From positions 1 through 22,150 of the forward strand of contig URMQ01000016.1 in NCBI GenBank assembly GCA_900548955.1: a stretch of 22,150 bases of DNA, written 5' to 3'. Below the pieces are notes generated by a model, which was not told the origin of the DNA, ran no database searches, and was given only the letters and a program-made list of their open reading frames with translations. Both the position numbers and the translations under genes were made by a program. The DNA comes from an uncultured Eggerthella sp. Lineage in GTDB: Bacteria > Actinomycetota > Coriobacteriia > Coriobacteriales > Eggerthellaceae. Shown piece by piece: positions 7,164-13,608 of this stretch. How positions within the stretch are numbered: position 1 is the stretch's first letter; each line of letters begins with the position of its first letter.

Positions 7164-7756
7164 GGAAAAGCCTAGTCAGAAAACGGCAGAATGCAGCGGA
7201 TAATCGGCGGGATCATAGATGACTTCTATGAAAATAGTGTATATCTATATGAAAAAGAAACATGAGAGTTTATTGCTGTGCTCAAAATGGTCAAAATTAG
7301 CCAGAAAATCAGTGTTTCCAAACAGTAATAAAGCGAATATAAAACCTACATCTATAAATCAACAAAAATTCATTTCTTCAAAAAATATCATTTCGTTTAG
7401 CTATTTATAACGTGTTCATTGCGAATTAGTCTATAACTTGATGGTGTCAGATAATCGGTGTGTGGCTTTTCGCGCACTCTTAGTGGTATGCCCAAGGGGG
7501 GTCATGCCAATAAGGCGAAGAGGCACAAGCAAAAGGGATCATCTTTTACGAAATAGGAGTTCAGGGGATTTCCGTTTGGCTTGATCTTTATGGCGTGCAA
7601 GTAAAGGTAAAGTGAAGCAAAACTCTCCTCAAGAACTCTTTTTAAAAGAGAACCCAAAAAGTAAACGTGCACACGCTTTTTGGTTGATCTAGTGATTAAA
7701 AGATGATCGATCGTTTCGTGTAACGTGTTTACACGCGAGGAGAGAGGGGCTTAGCA
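7164..7756. other. Long AT-rich intergenic region with several dyads
   Basis: About 590 bp without a convincing gene, between divergent transporter genes. Bases 7210-7440 are markedly AT-rich. Dyads seen are TCATAGA/TCTATGA at 7213-7219 and 7225-7231, GGTATG/CATGCC at 7485-7490 and 7503-7508, CCAAAAAG/CTTTTTGG at 7654-7661 and 7676-7683, and CGTGTAA/TTACACG at 7717-7723 and 7729-7735. The last lies just before the ribosome binding site of the next gene. They are candidate operators or leader hairpins. A 63-codon frame at 7219-7410 is low in complexity, lacks a ribosome binding site and is not called. Confidence 0.5.
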
Positions 7757-9202
7757 ATGGCTTTGCTAAAGCGCGAATTCGGCGGTATTCAGCCTTGTTG
7801 GAGGGTCGGTCTGTTCCGAATTCGTTTACCATTCATTCACTTCAGGATTTCGCCTCCTGAAATCGTAACCGGTTTGATGAACGCTTGTACCTCTTATGGT
7901 GCATTGGCTGTTCTGATCACCACCTTGGGTCTTGACCCACAAGTAGCTTGGGCATTGGTTGTATTTGAGACGGCTTGTTATACCTTGAACTGGGTACTTG
8001 GTGAACCTTCCATTTGTGGTTGGATTACCCCTGCAATGTCCATTATCGTTGTGTTCTTGGAATCGCTAGAACCTGGTGTCGCAAGAATTCAGATGCTGAC
8101 AGCAATCGAACTCGAACTGGCAGCGATGTTTATCATCTTGGGCTTTACCGGTTTGTCCAAGAAGCTGAACACCATGGTACCTCCTGCAGTAAAAGCAGGT
8201 ATCGTACTCGGTGCTGGTGTTAACGCAATTTACGCTCGCCTTGGTGCTGGCGGCGCTGTTGACACTGTAACCATCGGTTGTGTTGGTGGTTTGGTTATCG
8301 TATTCATGCTCATGTTCTCACGTCGTGTACGTAAGTACATGGAAACCAACCGCTTTGTAGCTATCCTTGGTAACTACAGCTTCCTCTGGGCTGTTCTCGC
8401 ACTGCTCGTACTTGGTGGTGCCGCTGGTGAATTCCAGTTCAACTTCTCTGGCGAAATCATCCGTGTTCCTGACTTCATCGGATTGTTCCAGGTAGTATCT
8501 CCATTGTTCATCGGCTTTGCTGCTGATCCAATGGTTTGGGTATCTGCGCTTCCTTATGCAGTTATGGCATGGATCATTGCTTACGGCGACTTCGTAACGG
8601 TACAGCAGCTTGGTCTTAAGGCTGTACGTGACGACGAATACATCGAATTCGATCCTAACCGTACCAACGTTATCTGCGGTATCCGTAACTTACTCCTCGG
8701 TCTGTTCGCACCTTATCCTGCACTCGCAGGTCCTCTGTCCGCTCCTTACTGCGTAGCTACGTATGCTCGCTATAAGCAGTCTGGTCGCCAGGGCATGGAT
8801 TCCATCTATGATGGTTCTGGTACGAACCTGATCTTCACCGTTCTCGGTCTGTTTGTATATCCTCTGTATGAAGCATCTCTCGCAGCTTCCGCAGCATTGC
8901 TCGTAGTTGTACTCTGCATCCAGGGTTGGCTGTGCGCAGTTATCGCATTCGACCTCGTCCGCGACGAAATGGACAAGGGCATGGCTGGTATGATCGCTGG
9001 CTTCGTTCTTGCTCGCGGCGGCGGCGTCGGCTTCGTAGTTGGTGTAATCTTCTACCTGTTGATGTGCGACAACGACAAGATCCGCGACGACTATGCTTAC
9101 AACAAGGAACAGCAGCGCATTGAAGACGAAGAGACTAACAAGCAGCTTGAAGCTCTTGCAGCTCGTCTCGAAGCGATCAAGGCTGGTCAGTCTGTAGAGT
9201 AA
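7757..9202 (+). CDS. Large multi-pass membrane permease, family uncertain (NCS2/SulP-like fold suspected)
   Basis: The 481-residue product has about 12 hydrophobic segments from residue 38 to 435, then a charged, probably helical cytoplasmic tail (NKEQQRIEDEETNKQLEALA). Motifs resemble but do not clearly match NCS2/SulP-fold carriers. Examples are PPAVKAGIVLGAGVN, where such proteins have a PP-V-G helix start, and the glycine/proline-rich NLLLGLFAPYPALAGPLSAP, which resembles a re-entrant substrate site. The ATG follows a purine-rich GAGGAGAGAGGGG. Third positions are more GC-rich and more codon-selected than in neighbours, suggesting high expression. The aromatic decarboxylase cluster 480 bp downstream, on the opposite strand, makes an organic acid or nucleobase substrate conceivable. 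That is inference from position only. Confidence 0.8.
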   Translation: MALLKREFGGIQPCWRVGLFRIRLPFIHFRISPPEIVTGLMNACTSYGALAVLITTLGLDPQVAWALVVFETACYTLNWVLGEPSICGWITPAMSIIVVFLESLEPGVARIQMLTAIELELAAMFIILGFTGLSKKLNTMVPPAVKAGIVLGAGVNAIYARLGAGGAVDTVTIGCVGGLVIVFMLMFSRRVRKYMETNRFVAILGNYSFLWAVLALLVLGGAAGEFQFNFSGEIIRVPDFIGLFQVVSPLFIGFAADPMVWVSALPYAVMAWIIAYGDFVTVQQLGLKAVRDDEYIEFDPNRTNVICGIRNLLLGLFAPYPALAGPLSAPYCVATYARYKQSGRQGMDSIYDGSGTNLIFTVLGLFVYPLYEASLAASAALLVVVLCIQGWLCAVIAFDLVRDEMDKGMAGMIAGFVLARGGGVGFVVGVIFYLLMCDNDKIRDDYAYNKEQQRIEDEETNKQLEALAARLEAIKAGQSVE

Positions 9203-9281
9203 AGTAACATAGTTGCTCGTCGTAATCTCTACGAAATACGGTGAAACTCTTCACTAACCCGTGAAGACAATTACCAAAAAG

Positions 9282-9315
9282 AAACCCCGCGAGTGCACGT
9301 CTCGCGGGGTTTTTG
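9282..9315 (+). terminator. Intrinsic terminator of the large permease gene
   Basis: AAACCCCGCGAG (9282-9293) pairs perfectly with CTCGCGGGGTTT (9301-9312) around a 7-nt loop, then TTT. Confidence 0.95.
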
Positions 9316-9344
9316 TATTGCCATCGTTCTGCGCGGCCAGAAGG

Positions 9345-9403
9345 TTGTAGGGATATAGGGGCATATAGGGTTATAGGCATATAGGACGATACGGGTGTAG
9401 GGG
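9345..9403. repeat. Short irregular ATATAGG repeats
   Basis: GATATAGG (9352-9359), CATATAGG (9362-9369), TTATAGG (9371-9377) and CATATAGG (9379-9386) recur every 8-10 bp. They are bracketed by TGTAGGG-like copies near 9345 and 9396. This is non-coding sequence just after a terminator. The helical-turn spacing is notable, but no factor is recognised. Confidence 0.45.
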
Positions 9404-9457
9404 TTGTGTCCTCTGATTTTTGAAAAACTCGTCCATTCGAGTATTACAACCCTTCAG

Positions 9458-9589
9458 ACATCATGCGTTATTTTGAATAGCATGTGTTTGCGAACAAACC
9501 ATATCCTTCTAGACAAATATGTACTTGCGAATAAGCTAAATCTTCTTGAGCAAACTAAGGTTTTTCAAACAAAATGCGTGCTTTCGAAT
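9458..9589. repeat. Four degenerate copies of a roughly 20-bp motif
   Basis: ACATCATGCGTTATTTTGAA (9458-9477), AGCATGTGTTTGCGAACAA (9479-9497), ACAAATATGTACTTGCGAAT (9513-9532) and ACAAAATGCGTGCTTTCGAA (9569-9588) share a pattern near ACAAATGYGTNNTTKCGAA at irregular spacing. The region is non-coding; a 69-codon frame through it lacks a start signal. The last copy overlaps the minus-strand terminator. Similarity is by eye and some of it may be chance in AT-rich DNA. Confidence 0.35.
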
Positions 9590-9601
9590 TTGAAAGCACG
9601 C
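9565..9601 (-). terminator. Terminator of the ubiX/ubiD cluster
   Basis: GCGTGCTTTC (9576-9585) pairs perfectly with GAAAGCACGC (9592-9601), loop of 6. On the minus strand ATTTTGTTTG follows. It lies about 85 bp after the ubiX-like stop codon. The plus-strand side has no T run. Confidence 0.75.
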
Positions 9602-9613
9602 AATCTTGTCTAG

Positions 9614-9635
9614 TTTGCTTTTGGTTTGCTTTTGG
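9614..9635. repeat. Tandem duplication of TTTGCTTTTGG
   Basis: An 11-bp unit is repeated exactly twice (9614-9624 and 9625-9635) between the ubiX-like stop and its terminator. This is a probable slippage event, or part of the 3' UTR. Confidence 0.6.
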
Positions 9636-9686
9636 TCGCGCATTGCGCGGAAGACTTATAGAGGCATGAGCGTATCAGGCCTTTTG

Positions 9687-10250
9687 TTATCCGTTCCAGC
9701 GTTCAAAGGGCGGATAATCTAATCCAAACCGGTCGAAGATCTTGCCAATAAGTTGATCTTCCATATCTTCTATGGTTTGAGGATGATGATAATACGTCAT
9801 CATGGGCGGCATTACGCAGACCGTCGGAAGAGCGCTCAAGGTACTCAAATTACGCAGGTGAATAGGGCTCATAGGAGTCTCGCGTGCTACAAGCACAAGT
9901 GGACGTTGCTCTTTTAAGGCTACGTCGGCAGCGCGCAATACCAGATTGTCGCTGTAGCCGCTTGCAATGCCGGCCACTGTTTTCATACTGCAAGGAACAA
10001 TAACCATTCCGCGCGTTTTAAAGGTGCCGCTTGCAATAGATTCGCCAATGCTTGCATTGTCGTGAATAACGTCAGCAAGAGCAAGCGCTTCCCCAAACAA
10101 CTCGGGTGCTTCATAACTAGCTGTAAGCCGAGCACTGTCAGACGCTACGACGTGTATTTCGCAGTCGGTATAACGTTTTAGTTGTTGGATAAAATGACAC
10201 GCAAGTGCAGTTCCGCTTGCGCCCGTAATTCCTACAATCAGTCTGTCCAT
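9687..10250 (-). CDS. UbiX-family flavin prenyltransferase (LpdB-like)
   Basis: A 187-residue flavoprotein of the UbiX/Pad1 family. It attaches dimethylallyl phosphate to FMN to make prenylated FMN, the cofactor of UbiD decarboxylases, in the cytoplasm. Features are the N-terminal Rossmann loop VGITGASGTALA (residues 6-17), the mid-protein segment VIVPCSMKTVAGIASGYSDN with its conserved SMKT, and ALKEQRPLVLVARETPMS (about residues 111-128). AAGGA is spaced correctly before the ATG. It is the third gene of a lpdD-ubiD-ubiX order on the minus strand and is separated from ubiD by 188 bp that contain a hairpin terminator, so its expression may be partly uncoupled. It may also serve other UbiD enzymes in the cell. 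Confidence 0.93.
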   Translation of the reverse strand: MDRLIVGITGASGTALACHFIQQLKRYTDCEIHVVASDSARLTASYEAPELFGEALALADVIHDNASIGESIASGTFKTRGMVIVPCSMKTVAGIASGYSDNLVLRAADVALKEQRPLVLVARETPMSPIHLRNLSTLSALPTVCVMPPMMTYYHHPQTIEDMEDQLIGKIFDRFGLDYPPFERWNG

Positions 10251-10281
10251 ATTTTTCCTTTTGTGTCAGCATTTCAACCTA

Positions 10282-10321
10282 AAATAATCCGTCTAGCGTG
10301 CGTGAACTAGACGGATTATTT
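10282..10321 (-). terminator. Hairpin between the ubiD and ubiX genes, terminator-like
   Basis: Bases 10283-10296 pair perfectly with 10307-10320, extendable by one A-T pair, with a 10-nt loop. Minus-strand reading ends in ATTATTTTAGG, a moderate U tract. It lies 118 bp after the ubiD stop and 31 bp before the ubiX start codon, so it could reduce ubiX transcription relative to ubiD. Confidence 0.6.
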
Positions 10322-10375
10322 AAAAGTGCGAAATGTACGCATTCTTGCTCGACATATATGCCTCGCTTGTTATGA

Positions 10376-10412
10376 ACTGAATAAAAGTCGAATATAACGT
10401 ATTTTATTCAGT
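10376..10412 (-). other. AT-rich 11-bp hairpin just after ubiD
   Basis: ACTGAATAAAA (10376-10386) and TTTTATTCAGT (10402-10412) are perfectly complementary across 15 nt. It lies 26 bp after the ubiD stop on the minus strand. It may protect the 3' end or act with the next hairpin as a tandem terminator. Confidence 0.45.
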
Positions 10413-10438
10413 CGTAGCTACGGTCTTCTGCATGCCGT

Positions 10439-11914
10439 TTAAAACTCAAAGTCAGGCAACCAATGCTTTGGATCAACTTCCTTAAACTGGCAGCGCTGGA
10501 ATCTATCTTTTTGATCATAAGGTACGGTACAGTCGAAGATGGTCTTGCAAGCAATGCCATGATCGCGAATGCTGGGATCCATGCTGGGATCATTTGAAGG
10601 ATCAAGTGGATGGCAGCGAACACCAGGAATGGTGATAATGTCGGCATCTCCTTGGAAACGAGTGTTCATGGCCCACAGTACGTCGTTCATATCGAAGGGG
10701 TCTACGTCTTCATCAACCAAGAAGATGTGCTTTAGCTCGCTGAAAGCAGAGAAAGCGAGAAGAGCAATTTGACGTTGACGACCTTCGTCGGCAGGAGAGC
10801 TCTTTTTGATTTGAAGAACAGCCAAGTACTTTCCGCCACCAGGAGTTGCGCAGTAGCAGTTCAAAAGGCGACCAGGAACAGCCTTTTCTACCATTTGGAT
10901 AATACTTGCTTCAGTTGGAATGCCAGCCATGCTTACATGTTCCTCGGAAGGACCGATGCAGGTTTGCATAATGGGGTTCTTGCGGGTGGTTACTGCTTTG
11001 ACCTTGATGATAGGAAGCGAAGGATTGGCAGGTCCTGTGTAGCCTGGGAATTCAGGCATTGCCTTGCCAGTGCCCGTGTTCTGGTCTTCTGCAACACGCT
11101 TTCCTGGGAGCAATTCGCCTTCAATAACGTATTCAGCATGAGCAATGCAGCGCTCGTCGATAGTTAGGCACTTTGCCATACGTACGGGCTCTCCGCGAAG
11201 AGCGCCTGCAACATTGAGTTCGTCATAACCGATTGGGGTCGTAGGAGGCTCGAAGCATGTTGCAAGTTCAATAGCAGGATCTACGCCAATGCTGATAGAA
11301 ATAGGCAGAGGCTTTCCAAGCTTTTCTGCCTTTTCATAGAAGGCGCCAATATGCCTAGAGCCCGGAACCATGTAGATAGAAATTTCATCCTTGCTCTGAA
11401 GGCACAAGCGGTGAATAGTTACGTCCGATTCGCCGGTTTCAGGATCGGAAGCGTATGCCATGCCAAGAGTGATGTAAGGACCAGCATCTTCAGGAGTGTT
11501 GGTTGGTGCTGGCACTAGTTTGCGGACATCGAAGCCCTCTTCAGTTGCCAGGTGGACTACTTCCTGGCAAACTGCCTCTTCGGCAGGTACCTCAACAGGG
11601 GGTACGGGATTAAGTACTGCATCGTTGAGTAGGAACCCTAAACGACGAGGATCGGCATTAAGCATGCGAGCAACGCGCGTGCGGCTTGCAAGAAGGCCAA
11701 TTACAACACGAGCATCAGGATGACCCTTAATGTTATTAAAAATCATAACAGGGCCTTCTTTGGTGGGACGAGGTACGGTTCCGCCTGCTCCTACATAACG
11801 GTACACGCCGCATAATTCTGCTTCAGGATCAACTTCTACATCGGTTTCTACTACTTGTCCGGGGGTTTCACGAAGGAAGTCAAGCGCGGTGCGCAAGTCG
11901 TGAATCTTGTTCAT
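10439..11914 (-). CDS. UbiD-family decarboxylase, hydroxyaryl acid decarboxylase type (LpdC-like)
   Basis: A 491-residue enzyme of the usual UbiD length that uses prenylated FMN to remove CO2 reversibly from unsaturated or aromatic acids. The cofactor region shows VTIHRLCLQSKD, with Arg169 in the place of the catalytic arginine. The acidic pair lies in AEYVIEGELLPGKR (Glu261, and Glu265 or Glu267). The C-terminal signature FLVDEDVDPFDMNDVLWAMN is intact. AAGGAGGAT precedes the ATG. The gene follows an LpdD-like gene by 122 bp and precedes a UbiX-like gene. With an LpdD partner, a non-oxidative phenolic acid decarboxylase (gallate, protocatechuate, 4-hydroxybenzoate or vanillate type) is likelier than the ubiquinone-pathway enzyme. 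The substrate is not deducible. Confidence 0.94.
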   Translation of the reverse strand: MNKIHDLRTALDFLRETPGQVVETDVEVDPEAELCGVYRYVGAGGTVPRPTKEGPVMIFNNIKGHPDARVVIGLLASRTRVARMLNADPRRLGFLLNDAVLNPVPPVEVPAEEAVCQEVVHLATEEGFDVRKLVPAPTNTPEDAGPYITLGMAYASDPETGESDVTIHRLCLQSKDEISIYMVPGSRHIGAFYEKAEKLGKPLPISISIGVDPAIELATCFEPPTTPIGYDELNVAGALRGEPVRMAKCLTIDERCIAHAEYVIEGELLPGKRVAEDQNTGTGKAMPEFPGYTGPANPSLPIIKVKAVTTRKNPIMQTCIGPSEEHVSMAGIPTEASIIQMVEKAVPGRLLNCYCATPGGGKYLAVLQIKKSSPADEGRQRQIALLAFSAFSELKHIFLVDEDVDPFDMNDVLWAMNTRFQGDADIITIPGVRCHPLDPSNDPSMDPSIRDHGIACKTIFDCTVPYDQKDRFQRCQFKEVDPKHWLPDFEF

Positions 11915-12036
11915 GTAATCCTCCTTTATGGTAGGTAAGCACCTATGGTGCTATTGTTTCTATAGTGATAAATAACGGGAATGTTTACCGTAAAATAGGG
12001 CAATAATTTGGTAGTGAACACAGCTACAGTGTTGAA

Positions 12037-12423
12037 TTAATTAGTTGGGTTTGTATGTCCCTTTCGTTCAAGAAGAGCCAAAATGTCTTCAACAATTGCG
12101 GGAACAACATTGCGAATTTGAGTAATGGTTTCAGCAGAGGCTTGATCTACGTGGATACCGCACGAACAGGCAACAGCGCAATTGCGGGCAGAGGCAATGC
12201 GCTTGGCTACCGCACAAGCAATTGCATCATCCATGTGTCCTGTTCTGTTTAGCACGGATACCGTAGCGCTTATCCCTTCGCCAGTAAGAGATGGGCGAGG
12301 TATAGCTAAGGCAACACAGCCTACATGCGCCTTACCACCGTTAATAGTAATTGTGCAGTCATTGCCAGAAGGTACGACCTCTCCCCAAATATCGCACGCT
12401 GGGCAATTCACGCGATATTCCAT
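12037..12423 (-). CDS. LpdD-like prenylated-flavin chaperone with an N-terminal CPAC motif
   Basis: A 128-residue protein matching the pattern of LpdD, the small third partner of gallate-type decarboxylases, proposed to help load prenylated FMN. Family-like segments are TINGGKAHVGCVALAIP (residues 26-42, GG-x-x-HxG), SATVSVLNRTGHMDD (52-66) and the GIHVD near residue 90. The N-terminus adds CPAC (7-10), and CAVACSCG precedes GIHVD, so eight cysteines are present in all. A bound metal or redox-active thiols are possible. GGAGGGGG precedes the ATG. It is the first gene of the minus-strand cluster, ahead of ubiD. The assignment rests on remembered family motifs plus context. Confidence 0.8.
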   Translation of the reverse strand: MEYRVNCPACDIWGEVVPSGNDCTITINGGKAHVGCVALAIPRPSLTGEGISATVSVLNRTGHMDDAIACAVAKRIASARNCAVACSCGIHVDQASAETITQIRNVVPAIVEDILALLERKGHTNPTN

Positions 12424-12454
12424 AATTCCCCCTCCGCGCGTTTGCTCTTTTGTA

Positions 12455-12460
12455 ATTATA
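12455..12460 (-). promoter_or_regulatory. -10 element of the lpdD-ubiD cluster
   Basis: A perfect TATAAT on the minus strand, 32 bp before the lpdD-like start codon. No good -35 is found 16-18 bp upstream, which would fit a promoter that needs an activator. Confidence 0.45.
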
Positions 12461-12517
12461 GGGGTAAAAGATAGCGTTTATTGAGAGGAAATTAACTTCA
12501 TAGCAAATAGAAATAAG

Positions 12518-12576
12518 GTGCTAGTTGAATCGATCCAGATAGTTATGAATTGTTGCTGCTAGCACTTCTTTTTTAA
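12518..12576 (+). promoter_or_regulatory. Long-loop hairpin with T run ahead of the nitroreductase gene
   Basis: GTGCTAG (12518-12524) pairs with CTAGCAC (12559-12565), extendable by a G-U and an A-T pair, around a 34-nt loop, and TTCTTTTTT follows. This could be an attenuator in the nitroreductase leader. The T-box and other classes I know are not recognisable. The large loop makes it uncertain. Confidence 0.35.
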
Positions 12577-12696
12577 AGTTTGTTCATCAGCTGCTATGAA
12601 AACAACCGATAAAAAGGGTGCGTCATTGCTAAATATTTCATTTGAACAACAAAGATAATGAAATCAAAAGGGGAAAGAATAGGAAGGGGAAGCTAC

Positions 12697-13272
12697 ATGG
12701 AATTGATGGAAGCAATTAAAACTCGTCGTAGCGTTCGTAAATTTACTGACGAACCAGTACCAAGGGAAAAGCTTGAGAAGATCATCGAAGCTGCAATGTG
12801 GGCACCATCGGGTCAGAACCTGCAGCCGTGGTATTTTGTAGCTCTTACGAACGATGAAGATCTTTCCTATCTCATTGCGGAAATGGGAACGACAGCGTTT
12901 TCTGAGCGTAAAAAATTAGAAGAGCGTTTTAAGAACAATCCAGAAGTTGTCGAAGAAACGCTGGAATTTCTTTCTGCACTTGGTGGGGCGCGTACGGTAT
13001 TGCTGGCGTTTTTGAACAAGCCTGAATATAGCGATGGTATGCTGCCTAGCTGTGTTGAAAGTGTTGCTGCTGCAATGCAAAATTCGGTACTGATGGCGCA
13101 CGCTGAAGGTATTGCGTCTTGTTGGGTAGAGGCAGTTTGCCAGGCAGGTGATGCTTTGCATGAAAAGTTTGCGCCTGATCATGGAAAACTAATCGGAGGC
13201 ATTATTCTTGGCTATCCTGCCATGGAGCCTCGCGATATCAAGCGCAAACCAGGACGCTACGAAATCCGCTAG
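12697..13272 (+). CDS. Nitroreductase-family flavoprotein
   Basis: A 191-residue FMN-dependent NAD(P)H oxidoreductase of the nitroreductase fold, normally a soluble homodimer. The first residues MELMEAIKTRRSVRKFTDEP carry the FMN-phosphate motif RRSVRKF. WAPSGQNLQPWYF (about residues 37-49) and the C-terminal GGIILGYPAMEP are also typical. The ATG at 12697 is preferred to one 39 bp upstream because AGGAAGGGGA sits before it and the protein then starts at the family N-terminus. It diverges from the LpdD-like gene across 273 bp, so the two may share control. The natural substrate is unknown; quinones, nitroaromatics and enones are possible. Confidence 0.92.
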   Translation: MELMEAIKTRRSVRKFTDEPVPREKLEKIIEAAMWAPSGQNLQPWYFVALTNDEDLSYLIAEMGTTAFSERKKLEERFKNNPEVVEETLEFLSALGGARTVLLAFLNKPEYSDGMLPSCVESVAAAMQNSVLMAHAEGIASCWVEAVCQAGDALHEKFAPDHGKLIGGIILGYPAMEPRDIKRKPGRYEIR

Positions 13273-13381
13273 TGTACAAACGTTACTATTCTTTTACAAG
13301 CGATGTTTGTTTCAGTAAGTCATAAGAAGCAGATGTTAAGAAAACCTCGATAAGAACTTTTAGTGAAACTCATTACGGTTT

Positions 13382-13390
13382 TGCTACAAT
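13382..13390 (+). promoter_or_regulatory. Extended -10 promoter for a putative antitoxin RNA
   Basis: TGCTACAAT (13382-13390) is an extended -10 (TGn plus TACAAT) with no clear -35. Start of transcription would be near 13397, at the left inverted repeat, on the strand opposite the toxin-like peptide. No plus-strand protein gene follows before the convergent nadE, so the product would be non-coding. Confidence 0.5.
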
Positions 13391-13396
13391 AGCCAA

Positions 13397-13480
13397 TGAG
13401 CGGTCACCCGTTGCAGCGGGTACGGCTGCTTGAAACACACTAAAAGCAGTCAGCCGTTCCTTTTGCGTGGGGCGGCTGCG
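13397..13480 (+). ncRNA. Putative antisense antitoxin RNA (3' end unknown)
   Basis: Downstream of the extended -10, the plus strand can fold into successive hairpins. ACCCG (13406-13410) pairs with CGGGT (13417-13421). CAGCCGTTCC (13451-13460) pairs with GGGGCGGCTG (13469-13478), or ACGGCT (13422-13427) pairs alternatively with AGCCGT (13452-13457). The two G-U pairs in the 10-bp stem exist only in the plus-strand RNA; the minus strand would have A-C mismatches. Structure has therefore probably been kept on this strand. The RNA is complementary to the 3' part of the toxin-like mRNA and may extend into the coding frame. Confidence 0.4.
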
Positions 13481-13558
13481 CTACTTTATGAGCCTATGTG
13501 TCAAAAGTAGCAACAGCACTAAACAAAACAATTCCAATGCAAGAATTAAATCATTCAT
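13481..13558 (-). CDS. Candidate type I toxin: 25-residue hydrophobic peptide
   Basis: A 25-codon frame begins MNDLILALELFCL, continues with a run of leucines (residues 15-19) and ends THRLIK. It is a single membrane-spanning helix with a basic C-terminus, the usual layout of type I toxins such as TisB or the holin-like toxins. GGGGGT lies 9-10 bp before the ATG on the minus strand. Upstream is a perfect LexA palindrome; downstream is a region that can be transcribed from the other strand. The start signals can be hidden in a hairpin (13557-13587). The peptide would depolarise the membrane if it behaves like TisB. No annotated homologue is claimed. Short length is the main doubt; the surrounding architecture is the main support. 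Confidence 0.6.
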   Translation of the reverse strand: MNDLILALELFCLVLLLLLTHRLIK

Positions 13559-13587
13559 GACTTACCCCCGTTCAGGTAGGCAGTCAT
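13557..13587 (-). promoter_or_regulatory. Hairpin sequestering the toxin ribosome binding site and start
   Basis: ATGACT (13557-13562) pairs with AGTCAT (13582-13587). Inside these, TACC (13563-13566) pairs with GGTA (13575-13578), with a small bulge. In the minus-strand mRNA this covers part of GGGGGUA and the first bases of the AUG. Translation would be blocked until the structure is opened, as in several known type I toxin mRNAs. Confidence 0.45.
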
Positions 13588-13608
13588 CCGCCCATTGGCT
13601 TATAACAA

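Larger units (their letters stand above)
13392..13599. repeat. Inverted 12-bp repeats bounding the toxin module
   Basis: GCCAATGAGCGG (13392-13403) and CCGCCCATTGGC (13588-13599) are inverted copies differing at one base. Each directly follows a -10-like element read inward (TACAAT on plus, TTATAA/TATAAG on minus). The opposing RNAs would therefore begin with almost the same sequence, and the toxin mRNA could pair its own 5' and 3' ends (one G-U). They might instead be the ends of a small mobile element. Confidence 0.6.

Noticed and set aside
7219..7410. 63-codon frame in the AT-rich gap
   Set aside because: Lys/Ser/Asn/Ile-rich low-complexity product, no ribosome binding site, and its start lies within a dyad. 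It is best explained by AT-rich DNA.
9404..9613. 69-codon frame after the large permease gene
   Set aside because: Starts at a GTG without a ribosome binding site and runs through degenerate repeats and the minus-strand terminator hairpin.
12518..12576. T-box leader of the nitroreductase gene
   Set aside because: The conserved T-box sequence (AGGGTGGNACCGCG) is absent; only a hairpin and a T run are present.
13397..13480. tRNA or other classical RNA gene in the nitroreductase-nadE gap
   Set aside because: No cloverleaf, TTCAA-type T-loop or CCA end could be found; the hairpins fit an antisense regulator better.
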